Shown here piece after piece: positions 1-8,493 of a DNA stretch of 64,000 bases. Below the pieces are notes generated by a model. The model had not been told where the DNA came from. It searched no databases and was given only the letters and a program-made list of their open reading frames with translations. The stretch spans positions 62,001 to 126,000 of the forward strand of contig JAGQWX010000002.1 of NCBI GenBank assembly GCA_020436935.1. The letters are read 5' to 3'. This stretch comes from Saprospiraceae bacterium. Lineage in GTDB: Bacteria > Bacteroidota > Bacteroidia > Chitinophagales > Saprospiraceae. Within the stretch, counting starts at the first letter, position 1. Every line of letters begins with the position of its first letter. The position numbers and the translations under genes are program-made.

Positions 1-312
1 GAAGTGTTCCGCCTGTTGCTTCCGGGGCAGGAAATGAAGGCTTACATTTCAAAAGTGAGAGAAGATGGAAAAATCGACCTTTCACTTGAACAAGTTGGGG
101 CTTCCAAGCTGGACGATATTTCGCAAAGGGTATTGGATTTGCTGAAAAACAATGAGGCCGCCAGGCAACTCAATGACAAATCTTCACCAGACGAAATTTA
201 TGCTTACACCCATATGAGTAAAAAAAATTTCAAAAAAGCATTGGGCATATTGTATAAGGCAGGAAAGATCGATATTCATTCTTCGGATGGAGTTATCAAA
301 ATAAAATCCTGA
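1..312 (+). CDS. CvfB-like S1 RNA-binding protein, 3' part
   Basis: This is the C-terminal part of a protein whose start lies left of the window; the frame is open from base 1, so the GTG at position 4 is internal. The visible 103 residues hold the end of an S1-like OB fold (GQEMKAYISKVREDGKIDLS) followed by a predicted winged-helix segment (about residues 35-100, with HMSKKNFKKALGILYKAGKI). That order is typical of the CvfB/YitL family, RNA-binding proteins with several S1 domains and a C-terminal winged helix that affect virulence or stress gene expression in Firmicutes. The role in Bacteroidota is not well known. Assignment to the family is fairly sure; the function is inferred. Confidence 0.75.
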   Translation, partial: EVFRLLLPGQEMKAYISKVREDGKIDLSLEQVGASKLDDISQRVLDLLKNNEAARQLNDKSSPDEIYAYTHMSKKNFKKALGILYKAGKIDIHSSDGVIKIKS

Positions 313-375
313 TCGATCCTTGAAGCCTACGGTAAAAAATGCTTTTATTTGTCAGCAGAAATAAGACCTTAGCAG

Positions 376-966
376 ATGTTTTTAGAACCAGGTTTTCGTG
401 GACAAAGGAGTGGATGGATCGAAGTGATATGCGGTTCTATGTTTTCCGGAAAGACGGAAGAGTTGATCAGAAGGATTAAACGGGCAAAAATTGCCAATCA
501 GAAGATCAAAATTTTCAAACCAGCCAAGGATACCAGGTACGACGAGATAGATGTAGTGTCTCATGATGACAACAGCATATCGTCTATTCCCATCAACGAA
601 AGTTTCGATATTTTACAACATGTAGGCGAAGTCAATTGCATAGGCATTGATGAAGCCCAGTTTTTTGATGAAAATCTGGTTCAGGTTTGCCAAAAGCTGG
701 CCATCAGAGGGGTGAGGGTTATTGTTGCCGGTCTTGACATGGATTTCAGAGGTAAACCCTTTGGTCCCATACCCAGTTTATTGGCAGTGGCTGAGTACAT
801 CACAAAGGTTCATGCCATATGCCCGCACTGTGGAACTCTGGCAACACATTCTTATCGTTTGTCAGAGGAAAAGGAAACTGTTGTATTGGGTGAAAAGGAC
901 AAGTACGAACCCCGCTGCAGGATTTGTTATGAAATGGGCAATATCCTGGACCTGAAACCTCACTAG
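376..966 (+). CDS. tdk: Thymidine kinase (type II)
   Basis: Phosphorylates thymidine to dTMP with ATP in the nucleotide salvage pathway (cytoplasm). The 196-residue length is normal for the type II family. Visible signatures are the P-loop GSMFSGKT (residues 20-27), the DEAQFF segment (92-97, carrying the catalytic Glu), and a C-terminal zinc ribbon with Cys149/Cys152 and Cys181/Cys184. The ATG at 376 gives the expected short N-terminus before the first strand. It lies 63 bp after the CvfB-like gene on the same strand and converges with the minus-strand gene behind it. Confidence 0.95.
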   Translation: MFLEPGFRGQRSGWIEVICGSMFSGKTEELIRRIKRAKIANQKIKIFKPAKDTRYDEIDVVSHDDNSISSIPINESFDILQHVGEVNCIGIDEAQFFDENLVQVCQKLAIRGVRVIVAGLDMDFRGKPFGPIPSLLAVAEYITKVHAICPHCGTLATHSYRLSEEKETVVLGEKDKYEPRCRICYEMGNILDLKPH

Positions 967-1002
967 TTTCATGATTTACAGCAACTATCTAATGAATAAG
1001 AA

Positions 1003-2433
1003 TTAATTCAATGCGTAGTTCAGTCCAATGTTGAGGGTAACGTTGTCATGTCTGTCACCATTGGGACCCAATCCTTTGGAAGCAAGAAATCTGGAGTAAG
1101 AAATACCTGTAGTCAAGCGGATGTTTTTGGTGATTCGGGTTTCTATCCCTGCCTCCAGATTTGCATCCAGATATAGATTAGATACCAGTTCTCCTCCCTG
1201 CAATATGCCAGGATTAAACTCTTTGTTGGAAAGTTTAGAATTGCTGCTTGACCTTTTTGTACCCGAGTCAATCTGTCTGAAATCAGAAGGCAATACCTCT
1301 TCGTCAATTTGGTATTCCGAGGTCAGTACACCATTGATGCCCACATTTGCATTGACGTACGGCGATACTTTTCTTTTTTCTTTTCTGCCAAGAAAATCAT
1401 ATTTGATGCCCACAGGAATGCGAGCTGACTGAAATGCGATTGACTTGAGGCTGGTTTGTTTCAATCCATCTCTGAGAGAGCCATAAGTCTCAATGACAGA
1501 CACAGGATTGTATTTCATACGATTGTACTCGAGACCAGTAGATATTTTTAAGTGATCAGTACCTATGGCATAATAAAAACCTGCTTTATCCTGCCTCGAA
1601 ACTAAAGTTGTGGCCTCATTCTGATAAACATTATCAAAAGGCGATCTGATGATATTAATACCTGAGCCGATATAAGGCCTGAATTCCGACTTAGTGATTG
1701 TACTGGCGTATAATTCCGGCTTGTATATTGGCAGCGTGTTGATCGAAGGAGTTGCAGCTGCCAATTCACTGGTTTCACTGCTGATCTCCTGTGTCAGGAC
1801 TTCAGGATTTATCAGCGTTGAAATCTCAGTAGGGTGGATATTCAGTTTCGGTGTTGTTGCCAACACTATTTCTTGTTTTCTGGAAGGGAGGTCCACTATG
1901 TAAGTCTCTCTTACATCAGCATAGGCTGGTATGACAGCCGGAGCCTCTGCGGATACTTTTTTGTAAGCTTCAGTTCCTTTTTGCAATTTTTTCAGTGTTT
2001 CCTGATTGAGCTTACCAAGTTTGATTTCCTGTAGCTTGTTTTGATTGGCCGATGGTACGTTTTCTTTATACAGGTGGGCAAACATTTGGGGGTCTACATC
2101 AACTGCCCGGTCAAATGTTAAACCACTGTAGGAAAGACTTCCGAAAATCAATAAGATAATTGCAGCAATTTCAGAAAGTTTTGCGAAGTATAATTTTGTT
2201 CTGATTTTTTGTTCTCTTTCCAGACGTTCCTTCAGCAACTGCCAATGGTTGTCAGAAAAAGGAACATGATGCTCCTTCACTTTATCTGCAACTTCTTTGT
2301 CGAAATTGACTTCCTCGAAACCCTCAGACTTCTGCAGAATTTTAGAAAACTCCTCCCAGTCAGATGACTTAGGTGCGTTGTCGGGGTTCGACAATTTAGA
2401 TTTAAATATGTCGTCAAATTTTTGGTTCGTCAT
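1003..2433 (-). CDS. Anti-sigma-like protein fused to an outer-membrane beta-barrel-like domain
   Basis: A 476-residue protein encoded 14 bp downstream of an ECF sigma factor gene, the usual place for an anti-sigma factor. Residues 1-84 are acidic/basic and lack a signal peptide; they hold two similar W-x2-L/F motifs (SDWEEFSKIL near 25 and NHWQLLKERL near 62). One membrane segment follows at about 86-105 (AAIILLIFGSLSYSG). Residues 106-249 form a Pro/Thr/Glu-rich linker. Residues 250-476 alternate in the pattern of an outer-membrane barrel (PYIGSGINI, GFYYAIGTDHLKISTGLEY, final strand NVTLNIGLNYALN). Layout and neighbour suggest it senses an envelope state and controls the sigma factor. No family was recognised with certainty; the barrel is a prediction by eye. 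Confidence 0.6.
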   Translation of the reverse strand: MTNQKFDDIFKSKLSNPDNAPKSSDWEEFSKILQKSEGFEEVNFDKEVADKVKEHHVPFSDNHWQLLKERLEREQKIRTKLYFAKLSEIAAIILLIFGSLSYSGLTFDRAVDVDPQMFAHLYKENVPSANQNKLQEIKLGKLNQETLKKLQKGTEAYKKVSAEAPAVIPAYADVRETYIVDLPSRKQEIVLATTPKLNIHPTEISTLINPEVLTQEISSETSELAAATPSINTLPIYKPELYASTITKSEFRPYIGSGINIIRSPFDNVYQNEATTLVSRQDKAGFYYAIGTDHLKISTGLEYNRMKYNPVSVIETYGSLRDGLKQTSLKSIAFQSARIPVGIKYDFLGRKEKRKVSPYVNANVGINGVLTSEYQIDEEVLPSDFRQIDSGTKRSSSNSKLSNKEFNPGILQGGELVSNLYLDANLEAGIETRITKNIRLTTGISYSRFLASKGLGPNGDRHDNVTLNIGLNYALN

Positions 2434-2447
2434 AGTTAGACTACGTG

Positions 2448-3020
2448 TTATTTTGAAGAAGGAACCAAGTAGTTCATTCTTGCAGAAATAATTTCTTTTA
2501 GTTTGTGTCTTGCCTTGACGAGATTAGAACGTGAGGTGCTTTCGGTGATGCCCAGGATATCTGCCAATTCTTTGTGGGAATATCCTTCAATGACGTACAT
2601 GTTGAACACGGATCTGTAGGCCGGAGAAAGTTGTTGAAGAGAGGAGAGCAGTTCTTCTGCACTCAGGGACGAAATTACATCAGGATCATCACTTGACAAA
2701 TCTACAACCTGATCCAGGTCAGCTGTCCTTCTTCTTGTTTCCTTTCTGTAATAATCTATGGCTGTGTTCACCATGATTCTTTTGATCCAGGCAACTAGAG
2801 AAGTGCCAATCTGATATTTCTCCAAATTGTTGAAGACCTTAATGAATCCATCGTGAAGAATGTCCAATGCGTCGTCATCGTTATTGGCATATCTCATACA
2901 GACAGGAAGCATTATTGAGTAATGATCCTCATACAATTTTTTGAGAGCCCATGATTCTTTAAGAATGCATGCCCCAATGTAATCGCGCTCTTCGAGACTT
3001 TTTCTTAATATCAGTTCCAT
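2448..3020 (-). CDS. ECF-type RNA polymerase sigma factor
   Basis: An alternative sigma factor of 190 residues. Region 2 spans about residues 25-95 (LYEDHYSIMLPVCMRYANND, then ALDILHDGFIKVF and the WIKRIMVNTAIDYYRK helix that reads the -10 element). Region 4 is at about 128-178 with the helix-turn-helix HKELADILGITESTSRSNL. It is the first gene of a two-gene minus-strand unit with the fused anti-sigma/barrel protein, so the pair probably forms a membrane-to-transcription signal route. The target genes are not visible. A possible -7-like element lies upstream (reverse complement TAAAGTTCG near 3040), but it deviates from the consensus. Confidence 0.93.
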   Translation of the reverse strand: MELILRKSLEERDYIGACILKESWALKKLYEDHYSIMLPVCMRYANNDDDALDILHDGFIKVFNNLEKYQIGTSLVAWIKRIMVNTAIDYYRKETRRRTADLDQVVDLSSDDPDVISSLSAEELLSSLQQLSPAYRSVFNMYVIEGYSHKELADILGITESTSRSNLVKARHKLKEIISARMNYLVPSSK

Positions 3021-3557
3021 GTCTCAAATTTAATCACCGAACTTTACACTTTCTATCTCGCATATGAATTTAACGTTTTCGAAGATGCCAACGTTGCTAA
3101 CAAATTTCTTTCTGAAAACATATTAAATTTATACTAATCAATATGATTGTTTGATATTTGGCATTATGGTCGTCCCATTTGAAATTTGTGATGAAATATG
3201 TTGATTTGATCAAAATTAAATTAGGTGTACGCTTCGTGGAGAAGCCAATTGATTTTTTATTTTAATTTTTGAAAATATTAAGAAAGTTTAGACAGTTTTG
3301 CCATGAAATAATCTAAGCATTTAGGCAATATGTATATTTTTTTGAAAATATCTTGCCAATGCTGAAGTACCCATCTATTCCTGAAAGAGTTATAGAAATG
3401 ATTTTTAAAAGAAAATTCAATCGCTGAAGCATCAAAAGTCAAATTGTTGTAATTCATTGCTTTTGAAGCATTTTTGGCAGCTGATCGCCAAAACTTTTAT
3501 TTGGATATCTAATTCGGCACTTATAGATAAAGTGTATCATTGCACTCATTTTTGAAG
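3021..3557. other. 537-bp AT-rich intergenic region between divergent genes
   Basis: No convincing gene is seen. The stretch separates the divergent sigma-factor gene and MATE gene and should hold both promoters. Visible structure: a small hairpin GCTTC-GTGGA-GAAGC near 3231-3245, and an inverted repeat TTTTGGC / GCCAAAA (3472-3478 and 3487-3493, 8-nt spacer) about 65 bp before the MATE start, which could be an operator. Confidence 0.5.
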
Positions 3558-4931
3558 ATGAGAAAATTAATTGACCTTATCAGGGAATCATTTTTGAGTG
3601 AAGACGCAGACTTCACGGCTATGTCCATCAACAAGGCCATCTTCATGCTTTCCCTGCCTATGGTCATTGAAATGTTTTTTGAAGCCTTGTTTGCATTGGC
3701 TGATGCATTTTTCGTTGCCAGGTATGTTGGGGTCAATGGTGTAGCGACTGTTGGCTTGACAGAGTCGGTGATGACCATTGTGTATTCTTTGGCCTGGGGA
3801 CTTTCATCAGCAGCTACAGCCATAGTCGCCAGAAGAACAGGAGAGAAAAATATTGATGCAGCAAGTCATGCTACAGGTCAAGTTATCCTTGTTTCACTGG
3901 CTATAGGAATTATATTGGGCTTACCTGCTTTTTTTGGAGCACAATACATCCTGGGTTGGATGGGCGGTGATGAAGAATTGATCGCTTCCGGAAGCTGGTA
4001 TGCAAAATTGCAGTTTCTCAGCAGCCCTATTGCCATCTTATTGTTTTCGCTAAGTGGTGCACTGAGGGGGGCTGGCAAAGCCATTACGGCAATGAAAGCC
4101 GTAATCATTGCCAACATCATCAATATTGCACTTGATTTCACCTTTGTCGCCTTGTGGCATTGGGGTGTAGAAGGTGCAGCGATGGCAACTATTATTGGCC
4201 GAACTTTTGGAGTTTTATACCAATTGTACTATTTGCTCGGCTTTAAAGATCTTGGCAATAAGCTTGCCAGCCTAATGCCGGACAAACAAGTAATATTGAG
4301 CATCATCAAAATTGCAAGTGGAAGTGCTGGTCAGTTTTTGATTCAAAGTGCAAGCTGGATATTTCTGGTTACCATTTTGGCATTTTATGGAAGTGAAGTC
4401 ATCGCAGGCTACACCATTGCCATCAGGGTTATCATTTTTGCCATCCTGCCGTCCTGGGGTCTTGCAAATGCCGGAGCTACATTATTGGGACAGAACATGG
4501 GCGCCAATCAAATCCAGAAAGGCATCAGCACAGTCTGGAAAATTGCCATCATCAATGCTGCATTCATGGGTTTCATTGCCATTTTGTTTTACGCCTTCTC
4601 AACGCAAATTATAGTTTTGTTCGAATCCAAACCTTACGTTGTGGCGGTTGGCAAGGGATGCCTGGAGATCATGTCCATGGGTTATATCTTTTTTGGTATA
4701 GGCATGGTCATTGTTCAGGCGATTAACGGAGCCGGAGATACAGCAGTGCCCACCATATTCAACCTTATTTGTTATTGGCTGATACAAATACCATTGTCTT
4801 ACTTTATGGCTAAAAATCTGGGCATGGATTACAAAGGGGTATTTTACTCTATTATCATTTCAGAAACCATTTGGACCATTCTCGGAGCCTGGTATTTCAG
4901 AACCGGTCGATGGCAAAAAACGCAAGTCTGA
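3558..4931 (+). CDS. MATE-family multidrug/Na+ efflux protein
   Basis: An inner-membrane antiporter of the multidrug and toxic compound extrusion family, about 457 residues with roughly 12 hydrophobic segments. The two-fold family pattern is visible: SLPMVIEMFFEALFALADAF in the first half and the GSAGQFLIQSASWIFLV and WGLANAGATLLGQNMGA segments in the second. MATE proteins expel drugs or metabolites using Na+ or H+; the substrate cannot be read from the sequence. The frame is open further up to a TTG at 3540, but the ATG at 3558 gives a normal N-terminus (MRKLIDLIRESFLS). The gene stands alone and converges with the S24 regulator gene. Confidence 0.93.
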   Translation: MRKLIDLIRESFLSEDADFTAMSINKAIFMLSLPMVIEMFFEALFALADAFFVARYVGVNGVATVGLTESVMTIVYSLAWGLSSAATAIVARRTGEKNIDAASHATGQVILVSLAIGIILGLPAFFGAQYILGWMGGDEELIASGSWYAKLQFLSSPIAILLFSLSGALRGAGKAITAMKAVIIANIINIALDFTFVALWHWGVEGAAMATIIGRTFGVLYQLYYLLGFKDLGNKLASLMPDKQVILSIIKIASGSAGQFLIQSASWIFLVTILAFYGSEVIAGYTIAIRVIIFAILPSWGLANAGATLLGQNMGANQIQKGISTVWKIAIINAAFMGFIAILFYAFSTQIIVLFESKPYVVAVGKGCLEIMSMGYIFFGIGMVIVQAINGAGDTAVPTIFNLICYWLIQIPLSYFMAKNLGMDYKGVFYSIIISETIWTILGAWYFRTGRWQKTQV

Positions 4932-4958
4932 TTTAGGATAAAATAAAAAGAAGAGAAA

Positions 4959-5714
4959 TCATGACATCACTTTCCCATGAATGTCGTTCAACTTTTTTTG
5001 CATATCAACCAGCTTATCCTCAAGCATAGAATTGAAAGTTTTCTTTGAGTCTGAAAATGCGATATGGGCATGGTACTGCCAGACTTCAGCCACCTCAGAA
5101 AAGGCAATTTTATAAGGCATATACAAAGGATTGTCAGAGGATAAAATCAGAGACCTGTTTTCTTTGTCAACGTTCACTCTCTTGTAAACCACACCTTCCG
5201 ATTTGGAAATGATGATATAAGTTCTGTCGTCCTTGATGTCGGCAAGCTTTTCTATATAGCGGCAAATCACGATAGATCCCGACTCCATTGGAAGCATAGA
5301 ATCGCCACTGATTTCAAAGCCTCTGTAATGGCCTCTTGGCATATTGGGAATGTAAATTTTTGGAAGCTCCCTTATGAATTGGGGATCGGCGTGTGCTGCC
5401 AAATAACCGGCCTCAGCCTTAACTTCAACCAATTCAATATTGGACTTATCATGCTGATCGACAGAGATGGCGAGGACTTTCATTTTGTCAGTACTCATGA
5501 CTTCCAATTGCTCGTCAGAAATTCTGCCCATCAGCAATTTGTCAAGGCTGATGTCAAACACTCCTGAAATCCTTCTCAAAAGAGCTATGGAAGGTTCTGT
5601 ATTGCCTCTTTCATATTCTCCCAGCGTTGATCGGGGAATGCCGAGTTTATCGGCAAGATCAAATTGGGTCATATCATTGACTTTCCGGAGATATTTTAGA
5701 TTTTCAACCAGCAT
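4959..5714 (-). CDS. XRE-type repressor with S24 (LexA/CI-like) peptidase domain
   Basis: A 251-residue DNA-binding repressor with a self-cleaving domain. Residues 1-60 are an XRE helix-turn-helix (MTQFDLADKLGIPRSTLGEY). Residues 125-235 are a LexA-like S24 domain with the catalytic pair Ser139 (in ISGDSM) and Lys178 (in VVYKRV), 39 residues apart as expected. Ala102-Gly103 (KAEAGYL) is a plausible cleavage site. Such proteins either respond to RecA-ssDNA like CI/LexA or act as non-cleaving regulators; which applies is unknown. Its promoter carries three GACA repeats (listed separately), suggesting autoregulation. No prophage genes are nearby. Confidence 0.88.
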   Translation of the reverse strand: MLVENLKYLRKVNDMTQFDLADKLGIPRSTLGEYERGNTEPSIALLRRISGVFDISLDKLLMGRISDEQLEVMSTDKMKVLAISVDQHDKSNIELVEVKAEAGYLAAHADPQFIRELPKIYIPNMPRGHYRGFEISGDSMLPMESGSIVICRYIEKLADIKDDRTYIIISKSEGVVYKRVNVDKENRSLILSSDNPLYMPYKIAFSEVAEVWQYHAHIAFSDSKKTFNSMLEDKLVDMQKKLNDIHGKVMS

Positions 5715-5765
5715 GATGCTTCCATTTTTTCAGACCCAAAGTGGCCAAATGATGATATTATAACT

Positions 5766-5799
5766 CAAAAATAGACATAAAAACGACAAAGTAGACAAA
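5766..5799 (-). promoter_or_regulatory. Promoter and probable operator of the S24 repressor gene
   Basis: On the minus strand the sequence TATTTTTG (plus coordinates 5766-5773) fits the Bacteroidota -7 element TAnnTTTG exactly. Immediately upstream are three GACA half-sites on the plus strand (5774-5777, 5785-5788, 5794-5797; spacing 11 and 9 nt), occupying the -10 to -35 interval. Repeats on one helical face over a promoter are typical of an autoregulated XRE repressor. Binding is inferred. Confidence 0.5.
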
Positions 5800-5850
5800 A
5801 AAAGGCTAAAAAATAGGAAAAAATGGCACTCTTCAGTGTCTTTTAACAGT

Positions 5851-7029
5851 TTAGAGGTGTTCGTTGAATCGACCCGCAGAGGTCAAAAAGAATATCACGG
5901 CCGATGAGATGCCAAATATTCCGGCAAATGTCCACACATAATCCCAAGCGATCTGGCCGGCAGGCGTCGAGGCAAGATCTACAACGTTGCCGGCTATGAT
6001 ATTGCCCAACATGCTGCCAATGCCCATCACTACAAGACTATAAGCGCCTTGCGCTGTGGATTTCATCTCTGGTCTTGCTATGTGATTGACAAAAATTTGT
6101 GCAGTCAGTGCGCTGAAACAAAAAGCAATGCCGTGAAGTGCCAAAGCCAGGTTGTAATGGAACTCAGTTTGAGCATTGGGCAAGAGAAACAAAAGATACC
6201 TTGCACCCCAGACAAAAAAGCCGATAGTAATCATCTTCCTCCAGCTGAGCTTTTTCATGATGAATGGCAGTACCGAGAGTATGATGATTTCTGAAACCTG
6301 ACCGTAGCTCATTTTTGCAGCCGGGAAATTGACTCCTTTTTCTACGAGGAATGGGTTGACAAAACTATAGTAGAAAGAGGCCGGCACCATGATGAACACC
6401 ATAGCGATGAGGGTGTAGATCAGCGCTTTATTGTTGACCAACTGTAAAACATCCCTCAAACCTGTATTTTTCCCCAGTGGTTTTGCAGAAGGCAGGGTCA
6501 GGCAGTACGCGGCCAATGCAAATGAAACATAGCCTGACAAGGTCAATGGCATCGATACATTTTCCCAGCCCATGACGCTCACAATGATTCCGCCAACAAT
6601 CCAACCAGTGGTGCCCCAGAGTCTGATCCGTGGAAATTGCCCCATTCCTTCCTTTTGGTGGTAAAAACTCATCGAAATGGCCAATGACATGGTCGGTTGA
6701 TAGGCCAAAGCATTCAACAATATCCAGGGAAAAAAATGTGCAAAATCGTTGGTTTGGGCAGCCATCAGTAACGCGGCCCCGGCGATAGAGTGCAGAACGG
6801 CCATTAAACGTTCTATTGGAAAATACTTGTCGGCGAGTCTTCCTATGATGAAAGGCATGATGATGGCAGCAATACCGGAACAGGAATATACCCATCCAAT
6901 TTCACTCCCTGTAAAGTCCAAAGATTTGCGCAGATAGACACCTGTTGTGACATACCATGTACCCCAAACAAAGAATTCAAGAAACATCATGAAAGAGAGG
7001 CGGAAAAATAGGTCTTTTGGCATTTTCAT
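5851..7029 (-). CDS. MFS nucleoside:H+ symporter-like permease
   Basis: An inner-membrane protein of about 392 residues with roughly 12 hydrophobic segments. The N-terminus FMMFLEFFVWGTWYVTTGVY and the loop IIGRLADKYFPIERLMA match the nucleoside H+ symporter branch (NupG/XapB-like) of the major facilitator superfamily, which imports nucleosides. The ATG at 7029 is preferred over the longer open frame to 7086 because the latter overlaps the hddC-like gene by 50 bp, and a GGGAAG sequence precedes 7029. It is the last gene of the gmhA-hddC-MFS unit. The pairing with heptose enzymes is odd, so the substrate could be a sugar rather than a nucleoside. Confidence 0.8.
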   Translation of the reverse strand: MKMPKDLFFRLSFMMFLEFFVWGTWYVTTGVYLRKSLDFTGSEIGWVYSCSGIAAIIMPFIIGRLADKYFPIERLMAVLHSIAGAALLMAAQTNDFAHFFPWILLNALAYQPTMSLAISMSFYHQKEGMGQFPRIRLWGTTGWIVGGIIVSVMGWENVSMPLTLSGYVSFALAAYCLTLPSAKPLGKNTGLRDVLQLVNNKALIYTLIAMVFIMVPASFYYSFVNPFLVEKGVNFPAAKMSYGQVSEIIILSVLPFIMKKLSWRKMITIGFFVWGARYLLFLLPNAQTEFHYNLALALHGIAFCFSALTAQIFVNHIARPEMKSTAQGAYSLVVMGIGSMLGNIIAGNVVDLASTPAGQIAWDYVWTFAGIFGISSAVIFFLTSAGRFNEHL

Positions 7030-7036
7030 CTTCCCA

Positions 7037-7738
7037 TCATTGTGCCAGATCGATATTGGCCTTTCTGAAATCTTCGGGCACTCCAATGTCTATAAAATAG
7101 GCGTCTTCTATACTTCCTTTGATTGCTTTTTTCAGACAGTAGACCTCCAGGAAGTCTTTTTCAAATGAAAATTTTTCAGGAAGACCCGAAGACATCAGCC
7201 GATTTTTATCGAGTAGATACAAGCCACCATTGATCAAGCCTTTTTCGACAGGCTGCTTTTCGATAAAGGAAGTTATAAAATTGTTTTCGTCCAACAAGAC
7301 TGTTCCATATCGGTCAAAGTTTTCCATGACTTTTAGCCCGACAACACACATCTCGCCATCTGTAAATTTGAGATTTTGTGGATTCATGGCAAAAAGTGAA
7401 TCTCCGTTGAGCGCAAAAAATTCATTTCCCTTTATGAATTGGGCTGCATAAGTAATAGCTCCGCCGGTCCCCAGAGGTTGTTCTTCCACAGCAATTGACA
7501 TTTCAAGTTGATCCTGGTAGGTAGCAAGGAGATGTTCGATCAGGATTTCTGACATATACCCCAGTGCAAATACGAAGTGGGTGACACCATGGTTTTTGAG
7601 GTGGAGTATCACATGATCGATGAATGGTTTTCCGGCAACGGGGGCCATACATTTTGGAAGTTCAGGCACTTCGGTTCTTAGTCTGGTACCGAGTCCTCCG
7701 GCCAGAATGACTGCCTCAGTGCAGTTTTTAGTTTTCAT
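7037..7738 (-). CDS. hddC: HddC-like sugar-phosphate nucleotidyltransferase
   Basis: A 233-residue protein with the nucleotidyltransferase signature [10 protein letters not shown] (residues 13-22), a following Pro-Lys (ELPKCMAPVAGKPF), the metal-binding NGDSLF and a C-terminal DAYFIDIGVPEDF. The closest family recalled is D-glycero-alpha-D-manno-heptose-1-phosphate guanylyltransferase (HddC), which makes GDP-heptose for surface glycans. The gene overlaps the end of gmhA by 11 bp, so the two are translationally linked and most likely act in one route. The kinase (HddA) and phosphatase (GmhB) of that route are not next to them. The exact nucleotide and sugar are inferred. The ATG at 7738 is preferred to a TTG at 7759. 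Confidence 0.8.
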   Translation of the reverse strand: MKTKNCTEAVILAGGLGTRLRTEVPELPKCMAPVAGKPFIDHVILHLKNHGVTHFVFALGYMSEILIEHLLATYQDQLEMSIAVEEQPLGTGGAITYAAQFIKGNEFFALNGDSLFAMNPQNLKFTDGEMCVVGLKVMENFDRYGTVLLDENNFITSFIEKQPVEKGLINGGLYLLDKNRLMSSGLPEKFSFEKDFLEVYCLKKAIKGSIEDAYFIDIGVPEDFRKANIDLAQ

Positions 7739-8309
7739 TGGTAAAATAGTATTCTTCAACCAGCTGGCAAATGATGTGACCTATTAGGATGTGACATTCC
7801 TGGATTCTTGGGGTGTCAGTGCTTGGCATATTGAATAAAAAATCGGAATGATCCCGCATAATGCCACCTTGCTCCCCCGTAAAACCGATGGTAATCAGTC
7901 CTTTTTCTTTGGCTTTGATCATGGCATTGACAATATTGGTTGAATTTCCGCTGGTTGATATACCAAACAATACATCTCCTTCCTGACCAATTCCATCCAC
8001 CAGTCTTGAATACACTACATCATAACTGTAGTCATTGGCAACCGCAGTAAGGTAGGAAGTATTGACGTGGAGTGCTTCGGCAGGCAGGGCTTTGCGGTTG
8101 AGGTAAAACCTGCCGCTGAATTCTGCTGCAAGATGTTGTGCATCTGCTGCACTACCACCGTTGCCACAGAACAATACTTTTTTTCCATCCTGGTAAGCTT
8201 TTGTGATAGCCCTTGCCGCGGCTTCAACTTTATGGAGCATCTCCTGATCTGCAATCAGCTTTTGTTTGGTGGAAATAGATGCATTTATGATATCAAAAAC
8301 TTTCATCAT
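7728..8309 (-). CDS. gmhA: Phosphoheptose isomerase (SIS domain)
   Basis: Converts sedoheptulose 7-phosphate to D-glycero-D-manno-heptose 7-phosphate, the first step of heptose synthesis. About 193 residues long, the usual length. SIS-domain motifs are visible: FCGNGGSAADAQHLAAEFSG, FGISTSGNSTNIVNAM and the C-terminal PRIQECHILIGHIICQLVEE. The open frame extends upstream to 8375, but the paired ATGs at 8306-8309 give the family's normal start (MMKVFDIINASISTKQK). First gene of a unit with the HddC-like enzyme and an MFS permease. Confidence 0.92.
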   Translation of the reverse strand: MMKVFDIINASISTKQKLIADQEMLHKVEAAARAITKAYQDGKKVLFCGNGGSAADAQHLAAEFSGRFYLNRKALPAEALHVNTSYLTAVANDYSYDVVYSRLVDGIGQEGDVLFGISTSGNSTNIVNAMIKAKEKGLITIGFTGEQGGIMRDHSDFLFNMPSTDTPRIQECHILIGHIICQLVEEYYFTNEN

Positions 8310-8469
8310 ATAATTCGTTGCCGCAAATATACTTTTTTCAACGATTGGCAGATTCATAAGCCATTGCATAATCACAGGGATCTAAAATTTGGTCCGGAGT
8401 GTATGTCTGATTCAGGACATTTACCTGATGATTGTTGATTTTATGGCTATCCATTTGTACCAAACAATT

Positions 8470-8477
8470 TACCTTTG
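8470..8477 (+). promoter_or_regulatory. Bacteroidota -7 promoter element
   Basis: TACCTTTG matches TAnnTTTG exactly and lies 16 bp before the ATG of the Omp28-like gene. No clear TTTG is seen at the -33 position. Confidence 0.4.
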
Positions 8478-8493
8478 TCAAAAATTTTGAAAA

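Noticed and set aside
4959-5714. Prophage remnant suggested by the CI-like regulator
   Set aside because: No integrase, structural or lysis genes and no att-like repeats are seen on either side.
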